A stretch of 64,000 bases of DNA from Pinus tabuliformis. Taxonomy: Eukaryota; Streptophyta; Pinopsida; Pinales; Pinaceae. The stretch lies in contig CM062817.1 of NCBI GenBank assembly GCA_031772625.1, positions 948,722,327 to 948,786,326 of the forward strand. The letters are read 5' to 3'. The notes under the pieces are model-generated. The model did no database searches. It saw nothing but the letters and a program-made list of their open reading frames with translations, and had not been told where the DNA came from. Positions 12,702 through 27,402 of this stretch are shown here, in pieces (position 1 is the stretch's first letter; every line of letters starts with the position of its first letter). The position numbers and the translations under genes are program-made.

Positions 12702-14460
12702 ATGAGCAACTACGAAAAATAAGCATCAATCAGGCCACAAATTTTTGATGGGAGAAACTTCGTCTATTGGAAGGTAAGAATCACTGCCTATCTTCAATCT
12801 CTTGGTACAGAAGTTTGGGTATTGTGGAAATAGAATACACATTTTCATCAGCAACTCCTACAGATACGACTGGTAAGAAGCAGTATGAAAAAAATGCAAA
12901 GGCTATCAATACTCTATTAGGGAGCCTATCTCAATCAGAATTCGTCAAGGTTATGTAGCTCAAAACCGAAAAACAAATATGGGACAAGAACGTTCTGAGC
13001 TATGAAGGAGATGAACAGGTAAAATGAGAAAAACTACAAACTCTCAAAATTCAATATGAAAATCTTAGAATGCACAATGATGAAAGCGTGGCTAACTATT
13101 TCCTACGTATAGATGAGAATGTTAATTTTATGAAAAACTTGGGTGAAGAAATAAAAGAAGTTGTTTTGGTTGAAAAGGTTCTAAGATCTTTGTCTCCTAA
13201 GTTTGATTCAAAAGTTTCTGCCATAGAAGAAAAATAGAATCTACAGAGCATTACCATGTCACAGCTGCACGGAATTCTAACTGCTTACGAAATGAGAAAA
13301 GGGGGACCATCAGACAGGAGAGAAGCTACATTCAAAGCCTCAGGAAAAGGAGATTACAATGAGTCAGGACATATGTCAGAAGAAGAGGAAGAATCAAATT
13401 TTGTCAAGAACCTTCAACGGGGAACTAGAAGATTCAGAGGTAAGCTGCCTTTCAAATGCTTTTCTTGTGGAAGAGTTGGTCATTATGCTGCCAAGTGTCC
13501 TCATAAAGATAAACTTGACAAAGGTAAGGAACCAATTAGATGGAATAGAAAATAGAATGTAAGTAAGAAGAGTTATTATACACATGAAGACAGTGATGGA
13601 TATTCAAATAATGATGAAGATGAACAATGTAATGATTATAGACTTTTGATGGCTTTTGAAGATGATGGTTTCTTGGATGCTATAGATGAAGAAGGTCTCT
13701 ATGAAGAAATTTCTAAACTCAAAATTTGTTTAGAGGAAAAGAATACGATTATAGATACTCAGACATGCCAACTTGCTGAAAGAGAAAAACACAATGAAAA
13801 GTTAGAATGTGAAATTGTGGGACTTAGAAAAGATATTGAGAAATCAAAAGCTCTTAATCTTAGATTTGCTAAGGGATCTGAAACTTTAGATGAGATTATC
13901 AAAGTGCAGCGTTCTCCTCTAATCAAGATAGGTCTTGGATATACTGAAGAAGCGTCTCAAGCATAGAAGCCATCCACCTCCAAAAGCTATCTTGATGGAG
14001 CAAGAAAAAGTGAACATGTTGACAATCGACAGCAAAAGTATAACAAGGATTACCAAGTAAATCGGGGGAAATCTACTTCAAGGATGAACAGAAGCTTCAA
14101 CCAACCACAGGTAAATCATTCTCAATTTGCCTGAAGAATGGATGGAAACTACTATCATTTGGTTAGTAGGTTTGATAATCGCAGAAATTTATTCAATGGC
14201 AAATGTTTCTCTTGTCATAACTTTGGTCACAAAGCTGCTCAATGTGTTGCCTACAAGACCATCATGACTAGAGAAGCTCAAAAACAAAGGAGTATGACTA
14301 GGATCATGAAAAGGACCTACAATAACTTTTCTTCTCTTGAGAATGAAGTAGAATGTTCTATTTATAACAACTTCGGTCATGAAGATTCTGAATGCAGGAG
14401 TAGGTTTCGGCAAACAAATCAGAAGGAGCAAGTTTCATTGAATTCTAAAACATGGAGAAA
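12702..14460 (+). pseudogene. copia gag, degenerate
   Basis: This is the capsid/nucleocapsid region of the SIRE-like element. The likely start is the ATG at 12702 (MSNYEK, then a stop), followed by RPQIFDGRNFVYWKVRITAYL, the typical copia gag opening. Frame changes and stops follow. A first CCHC knuckle (CFSCGRVGHYAAKC) lies near 13457. An acidic, probably coiled-coil segment (EEISKLKICLEEKN, near 13700-13860) precedes a second knuckle (CFSCHNFGHKAAQC, near 14203), with a decayed third near 14355. Two knuckles separated by a coiled coil fit SIRE-type gag. The frame is then interrupted by the TRIM; with the TRIM and one duplicated pentamer removed, the frame would run straight on toward the protease at 15181. 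Confidence 0.85.
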
Positions 14461-14651
14461 TGTTGGGTATACGACCAAAGTCCCACATTGACTAGAAGTG
14501 GGGAGGATCATGGGTATATAAGGATGGACAAATATCTCCATTGGTATGAGGCCTTTTGGGGGTAAGTCCAAAAGCAAATCCATGAGGGCTTAGGCCCAAA
14601 GTGGACAATATCATACCATTGTGGAGATATGTGGTGTCCAGAGTCCTTACA
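14461..14651 (+). repeat. TRIM 5' LTR
   Basis: A 191 bp terminal repeat containing gggtatataagg near 14511, a plausible TATA element. One mismatch separates it from the copy at 14984-15174. Confidence 0.94.
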
Positions 14652-14983
14652 AGTGGTATCAGAGCCATGCCTCGAAGTTAGCCAAGTGGATGAATCCTCG
14701 GAATGTCGAACGAAGGTGGTGAGCCCCGGTAATATCACGATGGGATCCGTGGATGAGCTCGGTTAGACAGGCGGTGTGCTCCGGATTCTTCATGGACGTG
14801 TCCTGGTCCCAACATGATGAAGAGGAGTTGACCTGGGATAGAGCAAGCTCTCGAGGCAGGTGATGCTCCATGTAAGGCGTGTGCTTCCAACGCATTGGAG
14901 TGGAGAATCCTAGTTGGTAGAGAGTGGACGGATGGATAATCGTTTGAGGGGAGGCTCAATGGTCCTTTGTTCAAGGAGAGGAT

Positions 14984-15174
14984 TGTTGGGTATACGACCA
15001 AAGTCCCACATTGACTAGAAGTGGGGAGGATCATGGGTATATAAGGATGGACAAATATCTCCATTGGTATGAGGCCTTTTGGGGGTAAGTCCAAAAGCAA
15101 ATCCATGAGGGCTTAGGCCCAAAGTGAACAATATCATACCATTGTGGAGATATGTGGTGTCCAGAGTCCTTACA
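14984..15174 (+). repeat. TRIM 3' LTR
   Basis: The second 191 bp terminal repeat, followed directly by the target duplication agaaa at 15175. Confidence 0.94.
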
Positions 15175-15179
15175 AGAAA

Positions 15180-18100
15180 GAAAGAATCGCAACCAGAAAG
15201 ATGTGGGATAGCCTTATATGCGGAAGGAGAGGAAGATCAGTGGTACATCGACAGTGGATGCTCGAAACATATGACAGGTGATAAAGAAAAACTTCAGTCA
15301 TATTGTGCCTTAGAAAAGGAAAAGAAGGTCTCATTTGGAAATGACACCCCTGCACTCATAAAAGGTAAAGGTTCTGCATTTTTGAAAGAAAAGGTCAAGG
15401 CTGGAAATGTTATGTATATTGATGGTTTAAAGCATAATCTATTGAGTGTCAGTCAAATGTGTGATCAAGGAAATGAAGTAATATTTCGATCAAATGGATG
15501 CATCGTTCGTGAGCTTGATACAGGAGAAACAATGATCAAAGGCATAAGAACTCCAAATAATTTATACATACTCAAGGGTGGACAACAACAATGCTATCTA
15601 AGCAAGAATGATAAACACTAGCTATGGCACGGAAGATTATGGCATCTAAGCTTCTCTCATATAAGGAAAGCACGAAAATATCAGTCGGTTCGTGATCTCC
15701 CTGATATCAAAATTCCAGAAAATACAATATGCAAGTCATGTAAGTTTGGTAAGCAAACCAGAACTAATTTTCCTAAGAAGGAAGGATCAGCTAGCAGGCC
15801 ACTTGAACTTGTCCATACTGATGTATGTGGTCCATCTAGGAAAACGTCACCTCGAGGAGAAGAATATTTTATATTGTTCATTGACGACTTTTCCAGGATG
15901 TGTTGGATAGGACTTATGAAGCATAAAGATGAAGCTTTCGATAAGTTCAGAGCATTCAAAGCCTTGGTTGAAAATGAGTCAGATCGGAGAATTAAATGCC
16001 TCAGGTCTGATCGAGGAGGGGAATTTACCTTGGATGAATTTTTTTATTTTTGTGAAGAACATGGAATAAGAAGGGAATTCTCTACTACAAGGACCCCTAA
16101 GCAAAATGGAGTAGTGGAAAGGATGAACAGAACGGTTCAACAAATGGCTCGTGCTATGCTTGATGAGTTTGGAACTCCTGCAACCTTCTGGAGTGAAGCC
16201 GCATTTGCTGCAGTTACTATTGTCAACAAGACAAACGTCTGGGTAAACAGCACTCAGACTCCTCATGAACTTTGGTATGGTAAGACTCCCACAGTTAAAT
16301 ACTTCAAAAATTTTGGAAGAAAATGCTACATCAAAAAGACTAATGAAAACCTTGGCAAGTTTGAACCTAGAGTAGATGAAGGCATTCTCCTTGGTTATTC
16401 TCCTCACAGCAAATCATATAAGTGTTACAATAAAAGACCTGGAATTTTTTTTGAAAGTATTGATGTAGTGGTTGATGAAGAAGGGAACAGTCGTAGGCAA
16501 GTAAAATCTGAAGATTTCGAAGATGATGAAGACTATCCTTCAACATCAAATCAGATTCATGATGAAGAAGAAACCCATGAGGCACCAGAAGAACAGATAA
16601 GAATAGAGGAAAAGACTCCATCCAGGTACGTTCAGAAGAATCATCCAGAAACCCAAATTTTGGGGCAAAAGGAGGCAGGTGTACAAACAAGAAGAACCAT
16701 TTCAAAAGCTTCAAGTTATCTAGCATTGCTCTCCTCCATTGAACCAAAAAATGTAAGAGAGGCATGCAAAGATGAATTCTGGGTAAAGGCCATGGAGGAA
16801 GAACTTGAGAAGATTGAAAAGAATAACACTTGGGAGTTGGTTCCTAGACCAAAAGATAAGAATGTCATAGGAACAAAATGGATATTCAAAAATATGATAA
16901 ATGAAAATGGATATGTGATTAGAAACAAGGCCAGACTTGTTTGTAAAGGGTATGCTCAACAAGAAGGTATAGACTTTGAAGAAACTTTTGCACCAGTTGC
17001 TAGACTTGAGGCCATAAGAATGTTCCTTTCTCTTTCTATCTTTCAGAAGTTCAACGTATTTCAATTGGATGTGAAGTCTACCTTCCTGAATGGAGACTTG
17101 GATGAAGAAGTATATATTGAACAACCAGATGGGTTTATTCTTGGAAATGATCCAAAACTTGTATGCAGACTCAAAAAGGCTCTCTATGGCCTTAAATAGG
17201 CTCCAAGGGCTTGGTATTATCGGTTGGATAAGTACCTCCATTAACAAGGTTTTATAAAAGGATCAATAGATAGCAATCTATATATAAAAATTGACAATGA
17301 TAAGTTGCTAATACTTGTTGTGTATGTTGATGATATCATCTTTGGTAGTAATGAAGAAGACATGAGTCAAAACTTTGCCTCGGTAATGCAAAAAGAATTT
17401 GAAATGTCCTTGCTTGGTGAGCTCACATATTTTCTCGGTTTACAAGTCCAACAAAACAAAGACGACATTTTTCTTTCATAAACCAAGTATCTCAAGTAGA
17501 TCTTGAAGAAATATTGGATGGAGGATTCGAAACCAGTGTGTACCCCTATGGTAAGAGGATGCAGCCTCAGCACAAGTGATGAATCAGCAGTAGTACATCA
17601 ACCAGCCTATAGATCCATGATTGGTAGTCTGGTCTATCTAATAGGTACCCGACCAGACATTATGACTGCAGTGGGAATAGTTGGAAGGTTTCAGGTAAAT
17701 CCAAAGGAAACTCATCTTCAGGCAGTTAAGGGAATTTTCAAGTATCTTCAAGGAACTCAAAACTATGGCTTATGGTATCCTATAGATACAGATCTCACAC
17801 TTCATGCATATACAAATGCAGATTGGGCAGGAAGCGTGGATGATAGAAAAATCACTAGTAGTGGTGCATTATTTATGGGTTCCAGATTAGTATCTTGGTT
17901 CAGTAAGAAACAAATTTCAATTGCATTATCAACAGTTGAAGCAGAATATGTGGCTGCTGCATCTTGCTGCACAAAATGCCTTTGGATGATACAAACATTG
18001 CAAGACCTTCAAATCACTTGTACTCCACCTATCTCCATTTTTTGTGATAATACAAGTGCAATCAGTATTTCAAAGAATCCTGTCATGCATTCAAAGACTA

Positions 18101-18279
18101 AGAACATACCTATCAAGTATCATTTTCTCCAGGAACAAGTTCTTGAACAAAATGTTAAATTGGAGTATGTTCCCTCTAAGGAACAAGTTGCTGATATACT
18201 CACCAAACTACTGCCCAGGGAGACATTTGAATACCTCAGACAGAAGCTGGGGGTAGTTGATGCATCATCTTGCTGCTGA
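15180..18279 (+). pseudogene. copia pol (PR-INT-RT-RNase H) of the SIRE-like element
   Basis: This polyprotein supplied protease, integrase, reverse transcriptase and RNase H. Visible in order: protease WYIDSGCSKHMTGD near 15240; a GAG-pre-integrase zinc-binding region after the stop at 15619 ([11 protein letters not shown], then CKSCKFGKQ); integrase with [17 protein letters not shown] and [11 protein letters not shown], so the D-D-E residues are present; the GAR-type RT block ([68 protein letters not shown]); YVDDIIFGS near 17326; and RNase H (NADWAGSVDDRK, LSTVEAEYVAA, FCDNTSAI, ADILTKLLPRETF). Stops occur at 15619, near 17197, 17242, 17478 and 17497. Catalytic motifs remain readable, so decay is moderate. 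Confidence 0.93.
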
Positions 18280-19015
18280 ATCTTGTCTGTTTCAGAGAAA
18301 AGTGGTTGTACGCAAGTTTCATGAGGAGGATCTGCGTACATACGCCGGTTTATGAAGATACAGTCGCGTATATGTTGGTTTAAAGACAAACAGTGGGCCA
18401 GGCTCGGGTTGTGGGTCTGGCAGATACCATCTGGAACAGGTTTAGGGGGAGCATATATTCGTCTAATAATGAATTGTTGGCATTATATTAGAAGATCTTG
18501 GTTCACATTCATAGTTGTTTTGATTTCAGGTCGAACAGGTGCAGGGGGAGAACATGGTTGCTGGTCTGAATGATGGTTGACAGATGCTGCTGATGATAGT
18601 TGTTGATAACTATTATAATCTTGTTGTAGCTATTTTGTCTCTATGTCATGTATTTCTTTTCTTATCAAGGTCATGTAATGGCCTATCTTGGTTTCCCCAC
18701 TATGCCTGGGATGGATGAAGTAACGTTCTTGTTGTTATCATGTGTAAATTCTTGGTGTATCCCCACTTGGTTGGGAGATGGATGTATGTATGAGTCTTTG
18801 GTGATAGGAAGGTCATTTATAATGTATAAAGTCATGTTTCTTTTGTAGAAAATCTTCTTGCAGACCTTTCCTATAGTCAGGGGGAGCTTGGACAACACAG
18901 CAGAGCAAAGATTTCAGCATGTATTCAGGGGTAGCATAACCCTTTTCCCTTGATGTCAAAGGGGTAGAATGATTTTGAGTGACTTGGGGTTGCCATCAAG
19001 TCCAAAGGGGGAGAT
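18280..19015 (+). other. Long post-pol region of the copia with repeated purine tracts
   Basis: This 736 bp region has no supportable ORF. It holds several polypurine-like tracts (tttaggggga near 18441, gcagggggag at 18541, tcagggggag near 18877, and ccaaagggggaga just before the 3' LTR) and three more copies of the LTR motif gcgtatac (near 18308, 18332, 18364). Multiple purine tracts before the 3' LTR are a reported habit of SIRE-type elements. Confidence 0.6.
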
Positions 19016-20571
19016 TGTTGGCATTATGACACAAGTTTGGCACTATGGCACAGGTGTTGTCCTTGATGGCAACTCACTCAAAGGGCAGATCACAGTTCAG
19101 GCTCTCAGAATGAAAGAAAATGAGGTATATGCAGGTTACTCTTAACAAAATCATGTATACACGCGGGTGTATTGATCAAAAGGCACGTATACGTATGCAC
19201 GCACTTTCATGCAAAGAAAAGTGCGTACATGTGGGAAAACTTATGGTTGGTCCATGGTATTTAGTCCGACATATTTGAACCTATGGTTTTGGTCCTTGGT
19301 ATTGCATCCAAAGTGTTGAACCCAGGTATTGAGTCCCTAGTATTGGATCTCTATGGTTTTGGACCATGGTTTGAGTAAGACGTAAGTCTATAAAAAGGGA
19401 AGGAGATCATTTGGCAAGTGATCAACTGAAACATTGAATATCTGATGAAGAGCAAGATCTAGCATACTGTCATTGGGTTATGGTGCATAACTAGATCTGA
19501 ATCAAGGAGGAACCTGAGCGCAAGGAGAAGGATAAGTTCTATTGATGGGTCAAGATCTTAAGACGTTTTGAAGAGAAGTATCTTTGTGTAATTTTTGATC
19601 TGTTATATTTGGCGCATGACGTGATCTATAAATATGATAATCTGGGTATAACTAATGTCTGAATAAGTAAAAGGATAAATTATCTTTTATAGATCTATAC
19701 GCAGGTTCAGTGCAGCAGAGGCGTGTATACACGCTGGTTCACTAACTTAAAACAACATATATGCAGGATGGCCTTGATACAGAAGCGTATGCACACAGGT
19801 TCCACATATTGAAGTAGCGTATATCTCATAAAATATGTTTTAGCTGCTTTTGTTTATTGCTGCAGTGTTGTGGGTTCAGAATTGGTGTTTGGTTACTGGT
19901 ACTGTTTTATAGTTACAACATTCTGAGAATTTATTGGTTGATTAAGTATTTGTTTGTACAAAGGAGTTTGGTTAATGCAGATATACTTGATGTTTGATTG
20001 ATATTCATGGATCCAGTCTAAAAATTTATGAAACGTGGTCCCTGGAAGAAAAGAGAAGGTTGTAGCCTTTTGTAGGTCAGCACCTACGTACTAGTACCTC
20101 AGCTAGTACAAGAGCTAAGGGGGTTGTAGCTCCCTTCTAGGAGAAGCTGGAGAACGAGAGAAGGTTGTAGCCTTCTGCAGGTAGCAGCCTGCGTACTAGT
20201 ATAAGACTGCACCAGTACAAAAACATTGTAAAAAGATGTTTCTAATTGAAAGAAGATAGAGACGAATTGCAACAGGTAGTTTTCACCCACATTGGGTTTC
20301 CACCTTATATCTTGTGTTCTTATGTGTGATTGCCTGTTCTGTTTTACTGTTCCTGGTTACTTTTCATATGGTTTGGTGCACAGATCAATGATCAACATCT
20401 GAAGAATAATTTAAATTACAAGTCTGCTTATATACGCTTGTTTCCTTAACTGAAGTTGCGTACATACGCGGTATTTACTAGCCGAAGTAGCGTATACAAA
20501 TCTGATTGTGAAAAGGAAATTAATTGATTTGATAATACTGATTCACCCCCCTCTCAATATTATTTCCAACA
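19016..20571 (+). repeat. 3' LTR of the SIRE-like copia element
   Basis: This 1556 bp LTR matches 11084-12641. It is preceded by the purine tract and followed by the target duplication agttg at 20572. Confidence 0.95.
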
Positions 20572-20576
20572 AGTTG

Positions 20577-21481
20577 GTGGGGAAATTAGCCTAGGACTAG
20601 GCTCAGTTTCCAAGTCATTTAGACCAACTACCATTCATGGAATCTTTGGAGATGTAGATGAGACGTATAATGGAAACCTTAGAGGAAATCAGGAAGTAAA
20701 GAAACGATGATCATAGTGGAGTCATTGCATTTATGCGTGATTTGCAACAAATCCAGTGGGAAATTATCTACCGTTTGACATCTCTGTGAAGGAGCCAGAG
20801 GCACACTAATGAGAGAGTTGATGAAATGGAGGCTTGCCTAGCATAGGTGGAATTCCATACCCATCATGACTTGAGCCCTCTTGTTGCTTTGGGTGTTGAT
20901 CATGCACTTGATTTTCCCCATTAATATGCGATGATTTTTGGGTGTATGTTGGTTCTCCATGTTGTTTGGGCTATCTAGTCTTTTTGCTTCTAGATATTAT
21001 GTAAAGCATGGAAATTTCTTCTTAGATTTTGTATCACTTTCATGGCCAACAAATTTGGTTGGAGTTAAGTTGGGAGAGCAATGGTTCTCATGTATATCCT
21101 ATGTAATATTTTGAACAATGAAAATTTTGGTTGACAAAAAAAAATATTCAATATTAAGAGGGGAAAAGTAATTGAATGTTAAAAAAATATACAAAGTACT
21201 CCCAATAAATATAGTAAGAGTGAGATGTGTAATTCATTACTTATTAATAGAACATTAATTTGTGACATTTAAAAATATTCATAATAATAAAAAAAATTCA
21301 ATGTGGGTCATCAATAAAATATATAATATACAAGTTTAAGTAATATTAAATTATGTTTAGAAATATATTAATAACACAAAGAAATATTTTAATGTGAACA
21401 ATATAAACCAAAGATAAAATGTCTCAATGTACATGTTATGTAAAATATTTTATTGCAACTATGTATATATTATATATTGTC

Positions 21482-21483
<2 letters not shown>
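20577..21483. other. Unassigned flank right of the copia element
   Basis: A plus-strand stretch near 20660-20870 reads intermittently as METLEEIRK, then GVIAFMRDLQQIQWEI, with stops, so it may be a decayed retroelement or gene fragment. I cannot name it. The remainder is AT-rich and carries no motif. Confidence 0.3.

Positions 21484-21538
<55 letters not shown>
21484..21538. repeat. (TA)n microsatellite
   Basis: About 27 uninterrupted AT dinucleotides. The open frame of alternating Ile and Tyr across it is an artefact of the repeat. Confidence 0.98.
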
Positions 21539-21539
<1 letters not shown>

Positions 21540-21713
21540 CAATTGAAAAAAATAAGTTTTTATGGTTAAAACTTTTGAAGTGGCTCACTATTTTACATTT
21601 TGGTCATTTTTTAAGTAATTTTTTAGTCGATCATCCCACAAATCGAACAAATAATTTTGGACTTACAAGTTTAAGTTATTTACTCTATATAACATTCAAA
21701 AATACAATTTAAA

Positions 21714-24152
<2,439 letters not shown>

Positions 24153-24182
<30 letters not shown>
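24153..24182. repeat. (TA)n microsatellite at LINE 5' end
   Basis: Fifteen AT units followed by agagagagagatatata. It abuts the start of the minus-strand LINE unit. Confidence 0.96.
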
Positions 24183-24195
<13 letters not shown>

Positions 24196-25843
24196 TATAT
24201 AACTTAAACAATGGTTAATTACACATTGTATGTATATAGAAAGAAAGAATCACTACAGATTCATTAGGATATATCAAGGGATGAGAGGGATGCAATTTTC
24301 TTTACAAATTTTGCACTCTAAAAGAGGTTTTATTGAGGAGATTTAATCCCTCTCAGCCCATGCTAGATCCATACTTAAGATGGATATATAATGGTACTTA
24401 GTAATTTAAGAGTAGTCTAATAATCTATATTGGTTCAATATATATTTTTTCATCTACATCAATGCTTTAAAGTGCTAAAACAAATGTAGGAATCAAATTG
24501 CAAGGTCATTTTAATGACATGTTCTAGTGTGTAGCATTGGGGTCTCAAGGCTTTTGAAAACATAAGGTTTTGGGATAAAAAAAATCATGTTGCTGCTAAA
24601 ACATTTGGTGTTGTTCTACATTTAGATACATTTCCAATGTTGTAATGATCACTCCATTCCGAGTTTGTATGCAAAAGTTATGCCTCCCACAATTGACCTA
24701 TCATGTTGACCACCATTATATGAGAGAATGTCACGACGTTCCATTACTCATGCATATGGGGCTAGCCATGTGTGGAATTTCAAGAAAGTTTTGGAATGTC
24801 CAATCTAATAACTCTACTTCAAAGATACAGAGTTAATCCTCACACATGGTTGATTATTGAGCTATGTTAAACAATTAGCAACTCTAAGAAATAAAAATTT
24901 CATTTTATGCTATTGCATTTTATTCAATAATGGAGTAGAACAATAAAAGTGTTAAATTTTTATAGCAAACTTAAAAACCATAACCTTCAAATAACTCCAT
25001 ATAAAATATCTCTTTCTTTTCTACTTGCATTTTCCCACACCATAGAAAATACAATAAAGTAATTTTACCTTCTAGATTTTCTCCCATAAGAAATTTCTGA
25101 AGAAAAACATAGGTCTATTTTGAATGTGGTATATGTATTACTTTATATTTTCTATTCCTTGCATTCAAACTATTTCGTTTAATCAATCATATAATTTTTT
25201 TTTTTTTAAATTAACCCTTAGAGATTTCGATCTAGCCAATTCGTTAGGATGAATTGTTTCTTCAGATTATCCATGTGGCAGTTTATGGATAACCTAGTGA
25301 AAAAGTAAACTACATATATTTGTATATAATAATGGCGGATATCGACAATTAATTAAAAATCGACATTTATGTTAAAACGTTTTCACGCTATTTTCAAATT
25401 CCTTCTTAAAGGTAAGATTTCACTTTACAATTTATAATAATTCCGAACACTTAGTTTTCATTTCTGTCACTTCATTAAATTAAATTAAATTAAATTCGTT
25501 TATATTACTTCGTTCTAAATTAAATTCGTTTATATTACTTTTACATTATTTTTGGATGAATCCCTATTTGTGGAAAAGTACGTTCTTGCAGAACTTAAGG
25601 ATGTTGGTACGGTTTCATCCTTATATTTGAAGTGAAAATATAGTAATTCACAAACTCTCTCTTTGATCAATTTGGGGGAATTTTGTGATTGGGAGCTATG
25701 AGAACAATTTTCGTTAAAGGAAATTCACCAACTTCCAAATTTATATGATATGCAATATATGCAATATATATATAGATAAGGGAAAATTGGTTAATACAAT
25801 GTACATGATATAATCACGTACAATATTTATTATTTTAGGTCTA

Positions 25844-26063
25844 GGCTAATACACAATATCTAGCAGGACAATATTTGTTAAAGGCAAGGAAACCACTAAA
25901 CTATATGGTGTTAATATAGTCCCGAAATATATATTTTCATTATTATTCATTTTGGCTAATACACAATATCTAGCAGGACAATATTTGTTAAAAGCAAGGA
26001 AACCACTAAACTATATGGTGTTAATATAGTCCTGAAATATATATTTTCATTATTATTCATTTT
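25844..26063. repeat. Tandem duplication, 2 x 110 bp
   Basis: Units 25844-25953 and 25954-26063 begin ggctaatacacaatatctag and differ at only two or three positions (for example aaaggc versus aaaagc, and cccg versus cctg). This is a recent local duplication without coding content. Confidence 0.95.
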
Positions 26064-26854
26064 GACTAAGTAATTACGGTTTATTTTGCAAGTTTATTTG
26101 ATATTAAATATTTACAGTGGATTTATTTTGCAGGATTATTTTGTAGATCTAATGATTTTGTATTGGGATTTTTTTTTTCAAAACAAAAAACATAGCTAAT
26201 AGAAGCATATACATAATATATAAGCCAAAGAAATTGTTAGACCAACAGATTAATAATATATAAGGCAAAGAAATTGTTAGGTTAGCAAATTAACAAGGAA
26301 CCATTCTACATACTGTGTAATGGAAGGAATGAACTCCAGAAGGCACGAGGCTTATCGATATATGGAAGCAAATGAGGGGGCAGTAGTGGTTCCCTTCCTC
26401 AGTTGGATGTTATTACAAAGAAGCTCACATACTTTGTTCATCATTTGAAGACAAAGGACAATTTATGATGTAAAGGTAATTCAAATGAATGCTCTAAGTA
26501 CCCACCAAGCCTTTCTTTACAATCTTGTTATATTGAATCAATAAAAAAGAGCAGTTTAAATGATCGAACCAGTGACTGGTGTTGTGCAATAGAAAGGTAA
26601 TCCTGTAGGTAGGCAGATAAACCCATAGGCGCCCAATTGAGAAAGAAGAGAAGGTTGCAACCCAGCCTGTATAGTTTATGGAATGTTGCCATTCATTTAT
26701 TTGGCAAAGGATAGCACTAATGAAGAGCGAGAAAATTATATCTCAGCTATGGGGATCACACTATATGCGGAATTATTATGACATGATCTTGGTGTGGCAC
26801 ATTTAACTTCCTGCAGTGGACTTACAAGCTCATCTGATGGATCATAATCCCCCA

Positions 26855-26938
26855 TTTCATATGCACTCAAGTAATTTCCATCCTCTACTAGCACAATTTC
26901 ATATGCACTTAAGTAATTGCCATCCTCTGCTAGCACAA
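26855..26938. repeat. Tandem duplication, 2 x 42 bp
   Basis: Units begin tttcatatgcac and end ctagcacaa. The length is a multiple of three, so the minus-strand frame across it repeats a 14-residue block (GNYLSAYE then IVL). That is probably chance rather than a protein repeat. Confidence 0.85.
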
Positions 26939-27402
26939 TATCAAATGCACTCTTCCATGTACCTTTCATAATGGAATGAACAGTGAGAACATTAACTGAT
27001 TGAATGAGAAATGAAGAGTGAGAAAATTAACTTATCGAATCAGAAATGAGAATAGCAGGTTTTTCTTTTGATTTTTGGTTGTTTCCCTTCCGATTTTTGT
27101 TGTGTTCGAGCCTCGGGATGGATTGTTAATGGATCCAAGGTTGACTTAGGCTTAAAGCATGTTGTCCAGATGGCAGAGCAGAAAGTGGAACTTGGCACAC
27201 TGATTCGAGAGGTGGATCATTGTTTCCAATAACTTTCCCATTATTCAGCCTAGTAAGTATGTCTATGTCAAAGGCGTGGTTCATTTAATGATAAAATTCA
27301 GTCGACACAATGGGAAAACTCAAGCTCGAGAGGGGGCACATGGGTTGCATGAAAGACCAACATGCCTCCTCAAATGTTTATTCACCTTTTTTTTTTTTTT
27401 TT

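Larger units (their letters stand above)
14461..15174 (+). mobile_element. TRIM nested in copia gag
   Basis: This is a 714 bp non-autonomous terminal-repeat retrotransposon in miniature. Two 191 bp direct repeats (14461-14651 and 14984-15174) begin TGTTGGGTATACGACC and end CCTTACA. By eye they differ at one position (gtggacaata versus gtgaacaata). A tggtatcagagcc primer site starts at 14654, and a purine tract (aaggagaggat) precedes the second repeat. The flanking duplication agaaa occurs at 14456-14460 and 15175-15179. The 332 bp interior has no coding capacity that I can support, so mobility would need proteins in trans. The near-identity of the repeats implies recent insertion, clearly later than the host copia. 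Confidence 0.95.
11084..20571 (+). mobile_element. Complete-structure Ty1/copia element, SIRE-like
   Basis: The element is 9488 bp long. Its two LTRs (11084-12641 and 19016-20571) begin TGTTGG and end TCCAACA, and it is flanked by a perfect 5 bp target-site duplication agttg (11079-11083 and 20572-20576). A tRNA-iMet-type primer site follows the 5' LTR, and a purine tract ccaaagggggaga precedes the 3' LTR. Domain order is gag with two zinc knuckles, protease, integrase, RT, RNase H, which is copia order. The large gag, the long region after RNase H with several purine tracts, and RT/RNase H wording such as SMIGSLVYL and RPDIM favour the SIRE/Maximus lineage; that lineage call is inference. 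Stops in gag and pol and a TRIM nested at 14461-15174 make it non-autonomous now. In the first 230 bp of the LTRs I count about 16 differences, nearly all transitions. Confidence 0.93.
24183..27386. other. AT-rich intergenic sequence with short duplications
   Basis: No gene is supportable. The region contains poly-T near 25198, taaat/ttaaattcgtttatattact duplications near 25478-25542, a 110 bp tandem duplication (25844-26063), a repeat of about 40 bp near 26214-26290 (tatataagccaaagaaattg), and a 42 bp duplication at 26855-26938. A minus-strand open frame at 26736-26969 is mostly that duplication and shows no family motif. Confidence 0.5.

Noticed and set aside
15979..17247. Minus-strand open frames of 130-175 codons within the copia pol region
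   Set aside because: Antisense shadows of integrase and RT; the plus-strand frame carries all catalytic motifs.
26736..26969. 77-codon minus-strand ORF with repeated GNYLSAYE
   Set aside because: Driven by a 42 bp tandem duplication; no homologous family recognised and no splice or promoter support.
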